Notes: generated by a model not told the origin, from the sequence alone. A stretch of DNA of 64,000 nucleotides from Callipepla californica brunnescens (GCA_023055505.1 JALIRH010000006.1:24959105-25023104), one strand, 5' to 3'. Counted from the first letter of the stretch, positions 41,005 to 51,279 are shown. Made by a program: numbers and translations.

Positions 41005-41899
41005 GATTACATTACATTTTTGCTGGTAAGGAAGGAGACCAATCTATATGTTCCAGGGTGACCAATAACTTTGTGGGTCTGGCTCAAAGGAAGCAAGAAT
41101 CCTATTTCATGGATTGTAAGCAACTTTTAACAATGCTTTATGGTGAACATTCAGATCCTGACATACTAATAATCTTTAAACAGTCTTGAAAATTCTTATC
41201 ATCATATGGACTTCTTTCTAGCAAGGGTAGCAATGGCATCTCACCAAAAAACCCAAAGTGAGGAAGAGGGAATCTGGGTACAACCATATACACGGTATGT
41301 ATGCTTACACCTTTCTATCTGAGCTTTCAATCCATCCCAGTTTCCTTCTACATAAATTTGTTTTCTGAATAAGCCAGTCCCTCTACTGACTCTGCAATGA
41401 CAGCCTCTTATTAAAAAAAATTAAAAAATTGAAATCATTAGCCTTAACAAATGTGGAATTAAAACCCAGCATTCTAAAAAAATGCTTGGCTTTTATCCAC
41501 ATATGTCTTAAGATAACAGACCTGCAGAGTATATTCCAGTTTAGGAGACTGTAAATATGGATTACTCCCAGTTTACTAGGATTGTGGAATAAGAATGTTT
41601 CAATCGAAGACACCTTTCAATGATCTTTCAATGCCCTCAGAGTATGATGATAAGTAAGAAATGAAAAGCTAGCAGTGTAAAGGGGAAAACATGCACAATA
41701 CAAGAAACAAAGTTTTTCTTCAGTTATGTTCAAATTTTAAGAGATAGAAATAAGGCTTTGTACCAACCAAAATACTTTTCACTGAAATATCCTATTCAGT
41801 CTCTTTCACTAGGTGATCCCACACACTATTCACTGAATGTCTCTGTTTCGTTGCAGTTATTCTTAAGTTAAGAAGTAATCATCCACATTCTTATTCAGA

Positions 41900-42195
41900 A
41901 CTATTATAGAATGTCTTGGGTTGGAAGGGACACGAAGGATCATCCAGTTCCAGCACTCCTGCAACAGGCAGGACCACCAATCTCCTGATCTGGTACTAGA
42001 CCAGATTGCCCAGGGCCCCATCCAGCCCTGTCTTGAACACCTCCAGGGACAGAGCACCCACAGCCTCTTCAGAAGGCCTGTTCCAGAACCTCACAATTCC
42101 CTCTGTAGAGAAATTCCCACTGATAACCAATCTAAACCTTCCCTCTTTGAGCTTAAAACCATTCCCCCTTGTCCTAGGAAACAGACACAATTCAC
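41900..42195 (-). mobile_element. CR1 LINE 3' fragment
   Basis: The left end reads atagaatgtcttgggttggaa, the reverse complement of a CR1 3' end. Minus-strand frames give the reverse transcriptase tail in pieces (RTRGNGFKLKEGRFRL and SLEVFKTGLDGALGNL), with a deletion or frameshift between them. Sequence differs from the copy at 31511, so it belongs to another CR1 subfamily. Confidence 0.85.
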
Positions 42196-42199
42196 ACAT

Positions 42200-43384
42200 G
42201 TAGGCATGATTTATAAAGTTCTACCACAACAGGTATTGTATTCTGTTTAAAATAACAGTCCCATTCAGTTTAGCTATAGTTTTGTGCGTTGAATAGCTTT
42301 GCAACTTCGTCCTCTACAGTCTCTGCCATCAGACACCCAGAAAACATTACACAGTGCTGACTGCTTCTCAAAAGCCAGTTTTAATAGTTACCTGGTACCA
42401 ACCCTAGGAAGCAGAGGTAGGAAGACAATATCAGGCATTCTAAAGATGCTATACATGCAAGACTATATTTCCATTATCTGCTATCCCTCAGTACAGCTTC
42501 CAGGCTCTGCAACAAGTGAGAACAATTCTTTTGCTACATTATACTAATTCAACCTTTTAACGAGTTCTTTTTGGATGCTGATTTTTTTTTCTGCTAAAAA
42601 AGGAGATAAATATTCAAGCAAAACATTTCATAATTAGACTTGCCTAAAGAATTCAGGTTATCTCTGTGTGTTCCATAGGAAATTCTGCACTTAAGAAATG
42701 ATGAACCTACCCCAAAAATCTGTATTAAAAAAAAGCTTTTTGAAGCTAATCTGTTTTGATGATTCCAACTCTCTGTAGTTTTTAATTTTCCTTTCTTTTT
42801 CCTCTTCCAATAAATAAATAAATAAATAAAAGTTACAAGAACATTAAACGTTTAATTCTAAAAACAAGGTAACAAAATCATTCAGCAGTATCAAAGGACC
42901 TTTTCCTCCCCTGCTACCTAAGGAAATCTTTGAAATGGGAGGTTATAACACAAATTGTCCTCAGCTAAGGTTATGACATAACCAAAATTTTCAAAACTTT
43001 AAAAGCACTGTAGTATTCTCTTAAATTGCTTGTATGTGTGTGATTTTCTAGACCTCTTAAAATGCCAGTGATAAAATCAGAAGTAAAATGAATTCTGTCA
43101 GATGGTTCTAGTTTATCATCCAGCTGACAACAGAACTGGAATTAGACTTCGAGAATTAATGTAGGAGCAAACAGCCAAAGGAATAATAATGTTAAGGTTA
43201 CATTTTCTGTCAGAGAAGAAATCGTGATAACCAGGATATAAAGACTGATAGAAAGTTTTACATTGTTATATTCTGCAGTTATTCCATACTTTGTCATGAT
43301 TTCTTGCTTGCATCTTCAGAATATATAATTTGCTTGTGATTTTCCTTAAAGTTCTGTTTGAATTAAGAACTGTTTTGTGTTTAT
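42200..43384. other. Intergenic DNA, no gene recognised
   Basis: AT-rich, with an (AAAT)n microsatellite at 42809-42831. Nothing else could be supported. Confidence 0.6.
42809..42831 (+). repeat. (AAAT)n microsatellite
   Basis: About five tandem AAAT units. Confidence 0.85.
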
Positions 43385-43386
43385 GA

Positions 43387-43605
43387 AGTTCAAGAAGGCC
43401 AGGTGGAAGGTCCTGCACCTGCATCAGGGTAATCCCAAGCTTAAGTACAGACTAGGCAGAAAAAGGATTGGGAGCGTTCCTGGGGAGAGGGACTTGGGGT
43501 GTTGGTTGATGGGAAGACCAACATGAGCCAGCAGTGTGGCTTTGAAGCCCCAGAAAGCCAACAGCATCCTGGGCTGTTCAAAGTACTGAAGCACCTCTCC
43601 CACAA
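43387..43605 (+). mobile_element. CR1 LINE internal fragment (reverse transcriptase)
   Basis: The plus strand encodes a CR1 ORF2 segment, KARWKVLHLHQGNPKLKYRL, continuing as GERDLG and, after a frameshift near 43500, LVDGKTNMSQQC. This segment sits upstream of the C-terminal blocks seen in the other copies. Both ends of the element are missing, so it is an interior relic followed by a G/A tract. Confidence 0.8.
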
Positions 43606-43683
43606 AAGGAGAGAGGGAGGAGTGGAAAGGGGAAAAGGAGTGGGGAAAAGTGAACACGAAAAGGGAGAAAGGGAGAGGGGAGC
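43605..43683 (+). repeat. G/A-rich tract
   Basis: About 80 bases rich in GGAGA and GGGGA, directly after the CR1 fragment. It explains the Glu/Lys/Gly-rich and Pro/Phe-rich frames on the two strands. Confidence 0.8.
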
Positions 43684-43689
43684 ACGGAA

Positions 43690-45550
43690 AATGCAAAACA
43701 AATGATGCACAGTGCAATCGCTCTCTATTCACTGATTAATGCCCAGCTGGTCCCCAGCCACCTCTCCCCAGTCTTATTGCTCAGCATTATGCCTCATGGC
43801 ATGAAATATCCATTTGGCCAGTTTGGGTCAGATGTCCTGATGCCAGATGGCCCTACACAGCTTTTTCTGCACCCCCAGCTTCCTTACTGTCAGGGCAGTA
43901 TGAGAAGCCAAAAGCACTGCTCAGTAACAACATCAGTGTGTTCTCAACATTATTTTCATGCTAAATCAAAAACATGGCACCATAACAGTTACATTCCCAG
44001 ATTCTGTTGCAGCCATGTGTTTTTGAGTTCTGATTTTTAAAGTTTTAGAGAAAATACGGATGACAACAAATATTCTTTTTTTAGTTAACTACCAGTGAAT
44101 ATTTCATGGGGAGAAAGAATAGTTAGACATGTAAAGAAAAGAGGAAAGAAAGAAGAAAATGAAGGAAAAGTAATTGTCAGTGAATTCAGTTTTCTGATTT
44201 AAGCTGGCAAGATTTGAAACTCTTCTGTACTTCTATGCAAGGTGATTGGATTACTATTAAGATGCTTCGAAATACTTTCTCTTGGTAAGGTTCTTAGTTT
44301 TTAATCTCAGGAATAATGATTAAAAAAAAAAAAGCACACAGCAATATTCTTCCAAGTACAATGCTCTCAATCCAGAAAAAAAATGAGTACTAGCACAGTA
44401 GGTGGTCGTCTTCCTGCTGAATCACTATCAGTGCCTGCACCATCTGGATTTTCCATGGAGACCTCCTATCCAAGAACTGACAAGACCCAACCTTACTTAT
44501 TTATGAGATGAGATCATAGCCAATGATTATATGAATGCAAACAAATATAGTAACATTTGTTAAGTTTACAAATACCGAATGAATCAACTAGTGTATAAGT
44601 AGGCTTCATCAAATTCTGTCAGTGTACTATTCAGTTTACATGATATTTGCAGGAAAAAAATGTACCCGGTAAATAAGATTTCATTTTCGTCAGAAAAATA
44701 TATTTTAAAAAGGTAAATAAATTATTTTACTACAAATAGTTTTGCAGTTATTGCCTGTGCCTATTTTTTTTATCCTGCGGAACATCCAAAAACAGTAGGT
44801 CAAGTGGCAGCATAGTAGCCCACAAAAACTGTAACAGAGCTTGTACAACGAAATTTAACAAATATTGTGTTGAAAATCTTTAATTTATTAAGTAGTTTAA
44901 CTTTTAACCGTAGCTTATGTTTATTCTGTTTAGAATGAGAAAAACGTATATCCATGTTTAAAGGATTTTAAAAATAAAATGGTATTTTTTTAAACATTGA
45001 AATGATGATTGTATGTTTTAGAAGAACCCAAATTACAAACAGAAATCTATAAAGTATGAATGATAACCAAGAGCAGCAAATTTTTAAAATCTTTGAGCAA
45101 TATAGCCATCACAAATATCTCATATAACTCAGAATGAAAGTTATATATTTCATTATGTACAGTTTTATGCTAATATCCCAAACTAAAAAAGTAGTGGAAA
45201 ATCAAGTTCAGAAGTTCATATCTAGATTTAATACAAACTGAGCAGAATTACAAGGCACAATAGTTCTGACCTCCTACTCACTCATGAATCTTTCATGGTA
45301 CCAAAATTCTTCTTCCCCCCTTTTATAGTTAGAAATTTGGCTACTTTCCCAAAGAAGCATTTAAGCATTTTTCTACTAACCTGAATGTTACCTACCAGTT
45401 TCTCTCTTTTCTTGTTTGCAATTTTCTCATTATAACTATTCTGATTTCCCTTTTCCTTTTTTTTCCCCTCATTAAAAAAAAAAAAAAAAAAGAAAAAGAA
45501 AAAGCAAAAAGCCATGAGTTCCAGCATGTAGTCTTTGATAATTAAAACTG
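43690..45550. other. Intergenic AT-rich DNA, no gene recognised
   Basis: AT-rich with A and T homopolymers, for example near 44321-44333 and 45474-45505. The 112-codon frame at 43702-44040 has no recognisable features. Confidence 0.55.
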
Positions 45551-45554
45551 GTGT

Positions 45555-45800
45555 GTAATGGAACAGTTTGGGTGGAAAGGACCATTAGAGATCTTCTGGT
45601 CCAACCTCCTGATCATTTCAGGGCTAATCAAAAGTTAAGGTATATTATTGAGGGCAATATCCAAAGTCCAGCAAAATTGCACAAGTCCTGCTTTAATTTC
45701 CTCTTAAAATCAGAAATGCATGTGCCTTTTGTAGACATATACTTGATAAATACTTTAGGTAACCAATTTAGGAACACCACCTCTGCATAAAAAGAGGACA
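45555..45800 (-). mobile_element. Diverged CR1 LINE 3' fragment
   Basis: The left part (tttgggtggaaaggaccatt, then gatcttctggtccaacctcc) is a decayed reverse complement of the CR1 3' end. Similarity fades to the right, so the right boundary is approximate. Confidence 0.65.
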
Positions 45801-45804
45801 AAAA

Positions 45805-46567
45805 CAAAGTTTCCTCTACTGCACCACTCAGGTTATCTAAACTAGAAAGTACTTTCTATAGATCTACAGCTTCATGGTAAGAAGGCATTCCTAGAGTTGA
45901 ACCAGGTTACAAGCTATGAGAAACAACTTCAATTCCTACTTGTTCAGTAGTGCTAGGGATGATGCTGAAGTCTCAGTCTGAGAAATGAGGATCACCTTGA
46001 GCTGCGGCACCAGCTGCTCTCAAACTATCTCAAGCTGACCTCTGCATGCTGAAGTCAGCAGAACTTATTACACCACTTAAGATACTAATTTTAGCTCAGG
46101 TGTTGAACTCAGTTGTGAAAGCACAATTTAATTCTGCTTATAGTATAAAGAAACGTTTCTAGTGACTGCAGTAGGGACAATAACAATTTATATACTGCAT
46201 TTATACAGCACTCATGAATAGCCTTTCAGGATTGTTGATGACTATTGGCTTCTCCGGGGCAAGGAAAAAACAGCAGAACAAATGATGCCTTCCTACAAAC
46301 AATTCATTTCCTATAGATGGAACCCTGCAGGCCAGAACAGATGTCTACAAGAAAAAGACAACGTGAGGCATAGACTTGTCGGTCATTCTTGACCAGCTCA
46401 GCCACAGATACCCTCTCAGTGTATCAGACATTTAGTAGAGATTGCATTGTGTACCTGAAGCTTAGTCTTACAGGCATGCTTAGATTTGAGCTCTCACACA
46501 TAATGTTTTGTCTAGATCCACCTCACCTGCTTTTTCCCTATTAGTACTGTGGATATTTGGCTCTTCG
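45805..46567. other. Left flank of the ERV, no gene recognised
   Basis: Unremarkable AT-rich single-copy-looking DNA up to the target-site duplication. Confidence 0.5.
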
Positions 46568-46572
46568 GTTAT
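46568..46572 (+). repeat. ERV target-site duplication, left copy (GTTAT)
   Basis: GTTAT lies directly before the left LTR and is repeated directly after the right LTR at 52015-52019. A 5-bp duplication fits integration by a retroviral integrase and gives the exact element boundaries. Confidence 0.9.
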
Positions 46573-47307
46573 TGTCACGCTCCAATATAAAGGAGGGAGA
46601 CGAGGTTCTCTGATTATGTGTATACCCGATGGCGAGATTAAGACACAACGGGTCAAATGTTAGCCCAACCAGTTTATTACAATTACTAGTTGCTTAGGGA
46701 TATGGGGAAGGGAAGGTGAGCGATAGGAAAGGGATAAAAAGCAAGGAGTCTTGATAGAAAGCAAGAGAGATATAATCACCACCGTGGATCCAGCGAAGTT
46801 CGTAGTCTCAAGAACTCGTCTGGTCACCGCGGGGGATGGGAGATGACAGCAAGCAGGCCTCAGGGTCCATCTGCAGAGTTTCCCCCCTCAGGGAATTCTC
46901 CGTTTCCTCTTCGGGAGTTCTCCGTCAAAGATTTTTTCTTTGGGAGTTCTTCTCCAAAGTTGCTAGTTTAGTGAAGGCCTTTTATCCTCCATTTCTCAGG
47001 TTTTTTCTTTTTTTTCTCTGTTGTGACATACCTGGCCCAACAGATAAGCCAGCAGGGAGTGGTACCTTCATTGCCATGCACAAGCATTATCGCCTTTTGC
47101 AGTGATCAGCTTCTCCAAGCCGAACCCCGAAAAAGACAGGCTTGGCCCCACTTCTGCTTATCTTTACAACAATAAGCAGAGGCACTGTGGCACGGTGACA
47201 CCCACCCAGATAACCTGCAGTTCTCACTTAGAGTCTTATCACCAAAAAGGCCTCACGAAGCAAGCTTTGAGACAATTAATAAAAGAAAACAGTTTCTGTC
47301 TTTCACA
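46573..47307 (-). repeat. 3' LTR of the ERV
   Basis: 735 bp, bounded by TG and CA. In sense orientation (right to left) it holds a U3 with several GATA motifs (47042-47240), a TATA-like GGATAAAA at 46980-46987 and an AATAAA polyadenylation signal at 46673-46678. The 89-codon plus-strand frame inside it is antisense and not a gene. Confidence 0.92.
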
Positions 47308-47365
47308 CCACCCGGTGGCTCAAAGATTGCTTGAAACTGATGCGCAAACATCCGTCCATGGTGGT

Positions 47366-47428
47366 GAGGGGAAGGAAAGAAAAAAAAAGAAGCAGTAGGG
47401 AAAAAGGGGGTGGGGGAGTAAGGGGGAG
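47366..47428 (+). repeat. Purine-rich tract inside the ERV (plus strand)
   Basis: A run of A and G with several GGGGG blocks, about 60 bases inside the 3' LTR boundary. It is purine-rich on the antisense strand, so it is a pyrimidine tract in the retroviral RNA and cannot be a normal polypurine tract. Confidence 0.8.
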
Positions 47429-47435
47429 TTAAACG

Positions 47436-48060
47436 TTATACAATTGCTATAAAGGATTTCTTGGGCTTAGTTACAATTGTTGCTCTGATCTGTTGGACTT
47501 GTCCATGATCAGTTGAAGTGGTTACAATGTGCATAGAAGATACAACACGTTGTATAAGTTGAATAAAACATGGAATCATGCAAGGAATAAACAAAAGAGT
47601 TGCAACAACACACAACAGATAAAACAGAATACGTTTCACCCATGGGCCACCCGGAGACCAGGGAAAAGATCAGAGTCTAGGCCTTTCCAAGTTTGAACAG
47701 GAACATGGGCAATTTTCCGTATACCCTGGGCAATTTGTTTAACAACTTTACCGTTCATCGCTCTTTAGACAACAATTAGAGTCATTCAATTTGCCACAAA
47801 CAACCTATTCATTAACAACAAACCAAGCACTAGCTGGTTTTGCAATGCCATTATCAGTACTTGTTGCATTTGTGATTTTAATTCTCAGAAAGCATGTAAT
47901 CTAGTACAATTCAACAATACGTGGATTTGCCATGTAATGTTTTCAAAGATCATTTGGTGTTTTGCTAGGACTATAGATGAAACAAACATGTTTTCTAATA
48001 GGCTGAGTGAAGGCATAACTTCACCACACAGCAACACTGCATGTTGCTTCATAGTTAAGT
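47436..48060 (-). pseudogene. Broken env transmembrane-subunit remnant
   Basis: Minus-strand frames carry, in order, a heptad-type segment like the ectodomain of retroviral transmembrane proteins (about 47850-48050), a paired-cysteine region (about 47780-47815) and a hydrophobic membrane span with a Pro/Cys-rich end (47436-47639). Stops and at least one frameshift near 47650-47680 separate them, so no functional envelope can be made. The surface subunit is not recognisable. Together with the gag-like frame this shows the element descends from a complete retrovirus. Confidence 0.7.
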
Positions 48061-48636
48061 ATGAACAGAATTGTCATTTAAGCATCTCAAAAGCAATTGA
48101 AATGCTGAGAGAGATATATACTAGTTTGGCAAGTTCAAGTATTGTTATAGTGTATACAACTTTCAGGGGATAGTGTGTTTAGGATATCCCATAATATAAA
48201 ACATTAGAGAAACATACACAGAAACATACACTTAACAAAACATAGACACTTTCCAACAACCATGTTTTGGATGGAACTCCTGGACTGGTGTTACAATAAA
48301 CATCTCTCTGACACTAAAAAGCATCAATAACAGTGGATTTCTTTTGTGACCACATCTGAAAGACATTAGATGGGTCCCTTGGTTAATTTTCAAACCTTTT
48401 TTTTTTAACAAAGTTGGAAACACCATAGCAGAGTTACATGCAAATCATAACCAGTGTGATAAAAAGGGGTAGAAGAAGGGATCAAAAGGAATGGCGTTAC
48501 TGTGCAGGGAGTAGCCAGTAAGCCAGCAAAACCTGTGAAAACTCAAACCCAAGCGTGAAGTTTAACAGACCTAAAGACAACACCCACACCCACAACAACC
48601 TGAAACATGATACTATGCAACCAAAATACAGTGCAT
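48061..48636 (-). other. ERV segment between gag-like frame and env remnant
   Basis: About 575 bases without an intact frame. A 64-codon minus-strand frame at 48232-48426 is Cys-containing and could be decayed envelope surface sequence, but I cannot support this. Nothing resembles reverse transcriptase, RNase H or integrase, so pol was deleted. Confidence 0.55.
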
Positions 48637-50454
48637 TCAGCGTTCTAGTATGATCAAATCTTTAACATTTGTCCCAAAACACAAATGGTTAAAATCAGCT
48701 GTATTCAGTCGAGGTCCAACGGGGGTCTTCTGTAAGACAAAACGAGACATCGGCTTGCCCTTTTGGGGCTTGTTAATATGGTTAAAATGAGGGAATAATC
48801 CAGTGAGTGGTACTTTGGTATTCTTTTTCTGAGGCATGCTTAGCCTTCTAAGGGTATTTAACAGGTCGTTTCCTTTTGCTGTAAGTTTTCTAATGTACAT
48901 CCACCCTCCTCCCCCCCACTCATTTGAGAGGGGCGAGGGAATCAGTTTTCCTGCAGTCCTAGTGCCCGTGCTGATTCCAAAGTTGGGGGCACTCGGAGGT
49001 GGAGTATCACTTCTTTCAGGCTTTTGTTTTGGCCATCCATTAACTAACTCCTCTAACTTGTCTGTAGATAATCCATCCATTAATTCTCGTGGAATACCCT
49101 TCTGTCGTCCCAGCATCCAAAAACTAGTACGTTTATGATCTATATATCTCCCACTTGGTTTCACTGAAAATGAGACCCTTTTAGATCCGTTTTTCTCCTG
49201 GTTAGATAGGGGAGGGGTCAAATTGGCCACTGCACGCCTTACTCCCTTTGTCTCAATTTTACTGGAGGGAGAAATCACCGCTCCATATTTTCTCCCATAG
49301 TTAATTAATTCTTGGGCAACCTCCCTCCATGTCCATGCTTTGTACCCTGACTGCAAGTGGTTAGGGGTTGCAGCTCCTACTAACGCTGCCTGAATTCTTT
49401 CTCCCTGAGGCATAGCCTGTATTTTTCCTTGCAGTTGTATGCCTATAGATTTTCGTGATTCAGGAAGCCCCCTAATTAAAGGAGTCATCCTCTCAGGATC
49501 AACAGGAATCATCATAGGTGATTCATGATGTGTCTGCAGCTTTCTATCATACATCATTTGCAGACAAGCAGCCTTTTGAACGCTTTCTACTAATTGATCA
49601 ACACTCCCAGTAATAGCAAGAGGGTCTCCCCTTTCTAGAGGGTTAAGACCACCTGCCCAATAGGCAGCTCTCTGTGTGAGGGACCAAGGAGCACGACTGT
49701 TACCAGTAGTTAAAAATACTCCTGGTCCCCAATAACCTTCAGCTTCCTTTTCAGTTAAGAAAATTTGGTCTCCACCACTGAGACTAACTCTCCATACATA
49801 CTCCGTTTCTGATTCTTTTGGAGAACGGCTAAAATCTCTTTTCAGTTTTGCTAGTTCAGTGGCTGAAAAGGGAATTTCCTTAACATTCATTTGAGGGTCT
49901 AGATCCTCACCGTTATCAAAAGTATATTCAGTTTTTATCAAAGGACGTATTGGAGCTGGAGAGGCCTCTAATTTGTCTAGCCTTGCCTTTATTCCTTCCA
50001 GTCCTTCTAGAGGATAGATTTTTTCTTGAGGCAAACTATTGGTAACAGTGTCACTGGTATCCTTACAGTTACCCTTCAGAGCCTCTAGTAAGAGGGCTGA
50101 ATTATGTTTCTCATTTTCTAATTGCCTTTTGAGTTCCTCTGTCTGATTCTGTAGAGTTTTAACCAACTCCTGCAGTGACTCTATAGTTTGGTTCTCTGCT
50201 TTAAGCTGCTGGTCACGGAATTCAATGGCTGCAACCAGAGCCGAACCCAGTACAGCACAAATAAATGCCTTTCCTTTTCCAGCTCGGGTACGAGCATTTT
50301 TTTGCAGAACACTAATACGGTCTGAAACACTCTGCAGGTTATGCCAGTTTTGCCGTGCCCAGTCCACCCCTGTTAACGAGGGTCTGGCACCGTGCTTTTC
50401 TAAAAGGTTAAATAACACATCTTCACCTTTCATTGTGACTACACTGTCGCTCAT
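48637..50454 (-). CDS. ERV gag-like protein, 605 aa, cENS-1/ERNI-like
   Basis: An uninterrupted frame, the only intact one in the provirus, starting at 50454 (context gaaATGA) after the leader. Seen: a short Ala-rich hydrophobic stretch at residues 63-78, then a Gln/Glu/Leu-rich segment at about 80-127 predicted to be a coiled coil. A central part (about 255-395) has the helical, Trp-containing look of a retroviral capsid, for example GYKAWTWREVAQELINYG. The C-terminal third is basic and Pro-rich. No CCHC zinc knuckle and no protease DTG motif are visible. Known: cENS-1/ERNI is a retroviral-derived early-embryo protein with an N-terminal coiled coil, about 490 residues as I recall. The present frame is longer. 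Identity with that family is probable, not proven. Confidence 0.75.
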   Translation of the reverse strand: MSDSVVTMKGEDVLFNLLEKHGARPSLTGVDWARQNWHNLQSVSDRISVLQKNARTRAGKGKAFICAVLGSALVAAIEFRDQQLKAENQTIESLQELVKTLQNQTEELKRQLENEKHNSALLLEALKGNCKDTSDTVTNSLPQEKIYPLEGLEGIKARLDKLEASPAPIRPLIKTEYTFDNGEDLDPQMNVKEIPFSATELAKLKRDFSRSPKESETEYVWRVSLSGGDQIFLTEKEAEGYWGPGVFLTTGNSRAPWSLTQRAAYWAGGLNPLERGDPLAITGSVDQLVESVQKAACLQMMYDRKLQTHHESPMMIPVDPERMTPLIRGLPESRKSIGIQLQGKIQAMPQGERIQAALVGAATPNHLQSGYKAWTWREVAQELINYGRKYGAVISPSSKIETKGVRRAVANLTPPLSNQEKNGSKRVSFSVKPSGRYIDHKRTSFWMLGRQKGIPRELMDGLSTDKLEELVNGWPKQKPERSDTPPPSAPNFGISTGTRTAGKLIPSPLSNEWGGGGWMYIRKLTAKGNDLLNTLRRLSMPQKKNTKVPLTGLFPHFNHINKPQKGKPMSRFVLQKTPVGPRLNTADFNHLCFGTNVKDLIILER

Positions 50455-50797
50455 TTCTCAATATGCAGAAAAATCTACACGGAGAAAGAGAGAGGGTAAA
50501 GTATCCAAAAAGTTCGAGCCAAACAAATGCAAATACTCAGACCACTCCTCTGTTTACTGAGAGGAGCGTGCAAAAGACAAAGAGGATCAAAGGAAATGCA
50601 AATACGTAAACCACTTCTCACTTCTCTGTGAAGCCACACAGAGAAAAAAAAAAACTTCAAACCTCACGACTAAGCTAGGAGGTACCCTTACGTTTCGAAA
50701 ATGCACAATAATCTTCACGGGTCCCAAAATCACTTAATAGGTTCCCGAGAGGCACACACATAAACAGTTTCAAAGACACAGTTAAGTTTCAATATGT

Positions 50798-51130
50798 GGA
50801 GTGATCTTCCTGGAGAGGTGCTCGCGTTAGAATTATCAAATTATCACTCCTTGCATCTCCAGGAGGTGCACACAGGAAAAGGATCAACTTTACTTAAAGT
50901 TCCCACAAACACAGCTAAGGTGCAATATACGGAGTGATTCTTCCTGGAGAGGTACACACGCTTAAATGACCAAATTATCACAGTTATCACTCCTCACAAC
51001 TCCAGGAGGTACACACAAGGAAAGAGATTCAAATTTCACAAAGTTGAGGTTCAATATGCGGAGTGATCTTTCTGGAGAGGCACTCACATATAAATTATCA
51101 AAAATAAATATCACTCCGGACAACTCCAGA
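50798..51130 (-). repeat. Three tandem leader repeats with interleaved complementary arms
   Basis: Units start at 50798, 50931 and 51060, spaced 133 and 129 bases. Each has GGAGTGAT, then CCTGGAG (TCTGGAG in unit 3), then ATCACTCC, then CTCCAGG (CTCCAGA in unit 3). Arms 1 and 3 are complementary, as are arms 2 and 4, an order typical of pseudoknots or alternative hairpins. A more decayed related stretch lies at about 50700-50765. The array sits between the primer site and the gag-like start codon, where retroviruses carry packaging or translation signals. Confidence 0.75.
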
Positions 51131-51180
51131 AGGCACACACATCAACTATACCTGGAAGGGCAACACTCTCGCTGTCGGGT

Positions 51181-51198
51181 ATCCTGCCGACTACGCCA
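51181..51198 (-). other. Second, duplicated tRNA-Ser primer binding site
   Basis: The same 18 bases recur 73 bases further into the leader. They are followed on the plus strand by a diverged copy of the spacer and of the first 35 bases or so of the LTR (51199-51240). This is a tandem duplication of the LTR/primer-site junction. Confidence 0.8.
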
Positions 51199-51253
51199 TT
51201 AGAAAATGACGGTTTTCAATATAAAAGAGGGAGGAAGGCAAGTCATGGAGATT

Positions 51254-51271
51254 ATCCTGCCGACTACGCCA
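51254..51271 (-). other. Primer binding site, tRNA-Ser type
   Basis: The plus strand reads ATCCTGCCGACTACGCCA, which I recognise as the 3' end of vertebrate tRNA-Ser (AGA/TGA type) plus CCA. The minus strand is therefore an 18-base complement able to bind that tRNA as primer. It starts 8 bases after the LTR end, a wider gap than usual. Confidence 0.8.
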
Positions 51272-51279
51272 TTAAGAAA

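Larger units (their letters stand above)
32425..41895. other. Intergenic AT-rich DNA, no gene recognised
   Basis: Mostly AT-rich with short frames. The 141-codon frame at 33047-33472 is hydrophobic because of T-richness. One isolated GC-rich patch stands out at about 38270-38560. The remainder shows nothing I can name. Confidence 0.6.

Noticed and set aside
46836..47105. 89-codon plus-strand frame, repeated identically at 51543-51812
   Set aside because: It lies antisense inside both LTRs and is duplicated only because the LTRs are. It has no family signature.
50798..51130. CRISPR-like array
   Set aside because: Units are about 130 bp and diverged, they lie inside a vertebrate retroviral leader, and no cas gene is present.
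51254..51271. tRNA-Ser 3' end as a tRNA gene
   Set aside because: Only the last 18 bases including CCA are present and they adjoin an LTR, so this is a primer binding site and not a tRNA gene.
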